A stretch of 6,371 nt of DNA, taken from NCBI GenBank assembly GCA_050946255.1, contig JBMNUL010000149.1, positions 1 to 6,371 on the forward strand, written 5' to 3'. Position numbers and translations under genes: made by a program. This document shows, piece by piece, positions 5,901 through 6,371 of this stretch; the stretch's first letter is position 1, and every line of letters begins with the position of its first letter. Source of the DNA: JBMNUL01 sp050946255 (GTDB lineage Bacteria; Actinomycetota; Coriobacteriia; Coriobacteriales; CADBOM01). The notes beneath the pieces were generated by a model. It was not told where the DNA came from, ran no database searches, and worked only from the letters and a program-made list of their open reading frames with translations.

Positions 5901-6371
5901 CGCTTGGTGCCACATCTGCGACGCTTGCCGCCTCCAAGACCGTCAACGGTGGCGAAGTGGGAGGCAACGCCTTCTCCTTCGAGCTTTACGAGGGCGACAG
6001 CGCGACGGGTACGCTTCTTCAGACTGTGCAGAACGACCATGACGGTGCCGTCACCTTCTCCCCGATCGTCTACACCACATCGGGAACCCGCACCTACACG
6101 ATCGTCGAGAAGGACGAGGGTGCCACCGATGTTACCTATGACAGTTCCGTCTACACAGTGACCGTGGCGGTTTCCGATGCAGACGGCGATGGCAACCTCG
6201 ACACGCCCACCATAACCTACTCTAAGGATGGGCAAACGGTGTCCGCCGCCTCCTTCGACAACACCGTGATCACCCGCACGTCGGTCTCGTTCACCAAGGA
6301 CTGGAACGGTGACGCCGGTGAGTCGGCAACCGTGCGCTTGATGTGCTCGACCGACGGTGGTGAAGCCGTGG
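2834..6371 (+). CDS. Large secreted surface adhesin: beta-helix head with CnaB/pilin-type stalk, 3' end outside window
   Basis: The frame is open from the ATG at 2834 to the window edge: 1179 complete codons without a stop. Domain order: signal peptide (residues 1 to about 41); Gly-rich parallel beta-helix region (about 90-505); acidic Pro-Gly linker (516-545); CnaB domains at 547-632, 633-718, 719-804, 807-918 and 921-1023; a Spy0128/FctA-type pilin domain (about 1027-1146); and the start of another CnaB domain from about 1149. Predicted isopeptide triads (Lys-Glu-Asn) are K553-E607-N629, K639-E693-N715, K725-E779-N801, K813-E890-N916 and K928-E999-N1021, plus K1035-E1092-N1143 in the pilin-type domain. 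Such stalks are rigid and protease-resistant and carry a head away from the cell wall, usually anchored by sortase at a C-terminal LPxTG; that part is not visible. The head may bind host or bacterial glycans or protein, but no ligand can be read. The gene has its own promoter region, divergent from the transporter. The G+C content rises visibly toward the 3' half. Confidence 0.9.
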   Translation, partial: MHSLSHKKHPRRIIAILVGAAVVALACIVLPLHFNSASLLADTDPYQQSVYLMHDGDTLDSIVDVPEGTYLVVKSDQDDHDANVEVTENGGFVVENGAVLVLENVNLSGDENERSMPVFSVYGDMVMNDGAVKNFSSTSTGSSSNYGKGGVPAICVVDGTFTMNDGTISGNSNTTTKEVAFGGALRAEGEDATVIINDGKISGNTVLSSAIVPDDLTVTANALGGAIAITEGASISISGGYISDNTAGSHEANASDADYWVCSGNGGAIAVYSSSSDTISSLYLEGGTIANNNAFRTDGDAEVATLSKNKTHGGGIFSNSYTRAVFNSGMISGNTSDDKGGGLFLDCEKEYGGATFKNTLVSGNEAEILGGGIWFCPTGESYMFSESKADGIALFDNTTTVRDSYGAGDDLYVSPRIGDTGVVLTDTMPGGGSNAWYQDGGAGTMRTSNLSSRYSSSDAEETSTVLQASAAINRPSEEARDGAIDSATVLVTDNHSTYGGGIGSNHCLIFGTPTSEEEEEFNVPGESNVPGDSTIPGSNDNFDSGTISINVDKVWVGDAADSATVHLLADGTEVASAELTADNNWSYTFTGLSKADSDGDIEYTLTEDSLDGYDTDITGSADEGFTVTNTKLIDIDVTKVWVGDAADSATVRLLADGEEVANYTLTADDDWTHTFTDLPQADSDGDIEYTLTEDSLDGYDTEITGSADDGFTVTNTKLIDIAVDKVWVGDASDSATVRLLANNEEVANYTLTADDEWTHTFTDLPQADSDGDIDYTLTEDQVEGYSSTVTENTDGSFTVKNISEAEVGVRVVKDWRGMPEAVTVNLYGQSGDEDAALVESVTLDGVADTLSSDSDTGIEYGEDDAWVAVFTGLPKYDSQTGAEITYSVTEDKVSETSSVISDPTTEGDVITYTITNTRSATFQPTVTKVWGEGVTSQEVTIQLKQGDNVVEEITLDGTIDDGVSATGTESGEYAAWQGRFSAVDKFDDRGAPIDYTVSEVTTGDWQSSVSGNARTGFTIQNSPLGATSATLAASKTVNGGEVGGNAFSFELYEGDSATGTLLQTVQNDHDGAVTFSPIVYTTSGTRTYTIVEKDEGATDVTYDSSVYTVTVAVSDADGDGNLDTPTITYSKDGQTVSAASFDNTVITRTSVSFTKDWNGDAGESATVRLMCSTDGGEAV
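3101..4348 (+). other. Beta-helix region of the adhesin (Gly-Gly-x-I / I-S-G-N rungs)
   Basis: Two short motifs alternate. The first is a Gly-rich G-G-[AG]-[IL] turn: GGALRAEG, GGAIAITEG, GGAIAVYS, GGGIFSNS, GGGLFLD, GGGIWF and finally YGGGIGSN near 498. The second is an x-I-S-G-N ladder at residues 167 (TISGN), 200 (KISGN), 241 (YISDN), 288 (TIANN), 330 (MISGN), 360 (LVSGN) and 491 (VTDN). Such patterns form right-handed parallel beta-helices in pectate-lyase-like and polymorphic-outer-membrane-type repeats. No pectate lyase catalytic set is recognised, so a binding head is more likely than an enzyme. Residues 375-485 break the ladder, as if a loop or cap were inserted. Confidence 0.7.
4379..4468 (+). 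other. Acidic Pro-Gly linker with a degenerate mini-repeat
   Basis: Five consecutive Glu residues (516-520) are followed by NVPGES, NVPGDS and TIPGS (522-538), then a short D/N-rich stretch. This looks like a flexible or extended spacer between the beta-helix head and the CnaB stalk. Confidence 0.65.
4472..5245 (+). repeat. Three tandem 258-bp CnaB domain repeats
   Basis: Units begin at 4472, 4730 and 4988, each exactly 258 bp (86 residues). DNA identity is high: a 41-bp stretch at 4619-4659 is exactly repeated at 4877-4917, and 22 bp at 4718-4739 recur at 4976-4997. Units 2 and 3 share a further 26-bp identical block around the ANYTLTADD coding region. Unit 3 diverges at its 3' end (DQVEGY in place of DSLDGY). 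This pattern points to recent duplication. Each unit keeps the VxKVW Lys, the TxTED Glu and the FTVxN Asn of an isopeptide-forming CnaB fold. Confidence 0.85.
5252..5902 (+). other. Two longer, divergent CnaB domains (4 and 5)
   Basis: Domain 4 (807-918) and domain 5 (921-1023) keep the Lys/Glu/Asn set (K813-E890-N916 and K928-E999-N1021). Each carries an extra acidic strand-loop insertion (around S-D-S-D-T-G-I-E-Y-G-E-D-D and A-T-G-T-E-S-G-E-Y), which makes it longer than the 86-residue units. They share little DNA identity with the three-unit array, so they are older copies or a different CnaB subtype. Confidence 0.7.
5912..6271 (+). other. Spy0128/FctA-type pilin isopeptide domain
   Basis: Residues about 1027-1146 differ from CnaB. 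They start AASKTVNGG with K1035, continue FSFELYEG, carry E1092 in TIVEKDEG, a Y-x-V-x-V-x-V strand, and finish SFDNTV with N1143. This order matches the streptococcal pilin isopeptide linkage domain, in which a Lys in the first strand bonds to an Asn in the last with Glu assisting. In major pilins it forms the shaft; here it is embedded in a multi-domain protein. Confidence 0.7.
6278..6370 (+). other. Start of a sixth CnaB domain, cut by the window edge
   Basis: Residues from about 1149 read TSVSFTKDWNGDAGESATVRL, with the bonding Lys at K1155 and the same SATVRL strand found in the tandem units. The protein clearly continues beyond the window. Confidence 0.7.

Overview
The window suggests a host-associated Gram-positive bacterium of moderate G+C content with AT-rich intergenic DNA. 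The large surface protein combines beta-helix rungs with CnaB and Spy0128-type pilin domains, a combination common in gut and oral Actinomycetota of the class Coriobacteriia and also found in Firmicutes. Coriobacteriia is my preferred guess, but it is inferred from style and no marker gene is present.

Layout: (1) Positions 1-423 hold no secure gene. A 39-codon open tail at the left edge may be the end of a degenerate transposase, and it is followed by an AT-rich leader carrying a TATAAT box. (2) Positions 424-1062 (+) encode a TetR/AcrR-family regulator. (3) Positions 1276-2214 (-) encode a 312-residue AEC-family (auxin efflux carrier-like) membrane transporter, convergent with the regulator; a hairpin lies between the two genes. 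(4) Positions 2215-2833 form a 619-bp divergent intergenic region. On the transporter side it contains a perfect 11+1+11 palindrome with a third half-site. On the surface-protein side it contains two exact 15-bp direct repeats with a 22-bp period. A short minus-strand ORF of unknown meaning lies between them. (5) From 2834 to the right edge (+) runs one uninterrupted reading frame of at least 1179 codons. It encodes a secreted adhesin with a signal peptide, a parallel beta-helix head, an acidic Pro-Gly linker, five complete CnaB domains (the first three a near-identical 258-bp tandem array), a Spy0128/FctA-type pilin domain, and the start of a sixth CnaB domain. The C terminus and any sortase signal lie outside the window.

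How the parts may work together (inference): the TetR protein is a candidate repressor of the transporter through the palindrome, and possibly of itself through an inverted repeat over its own -10 box. The adhesin appears to be a separate transcription unit with an activator-type promoter, because the direct repeats lie where a -35 box should be and no good -35 sequence is present. I found no CRISPR array, tRNA, rRNA or recognisable riboswitch. The genes belong to known families; the least ordinary signals are the two promoter-region repeat structures and the adhesin's mixed domain order.
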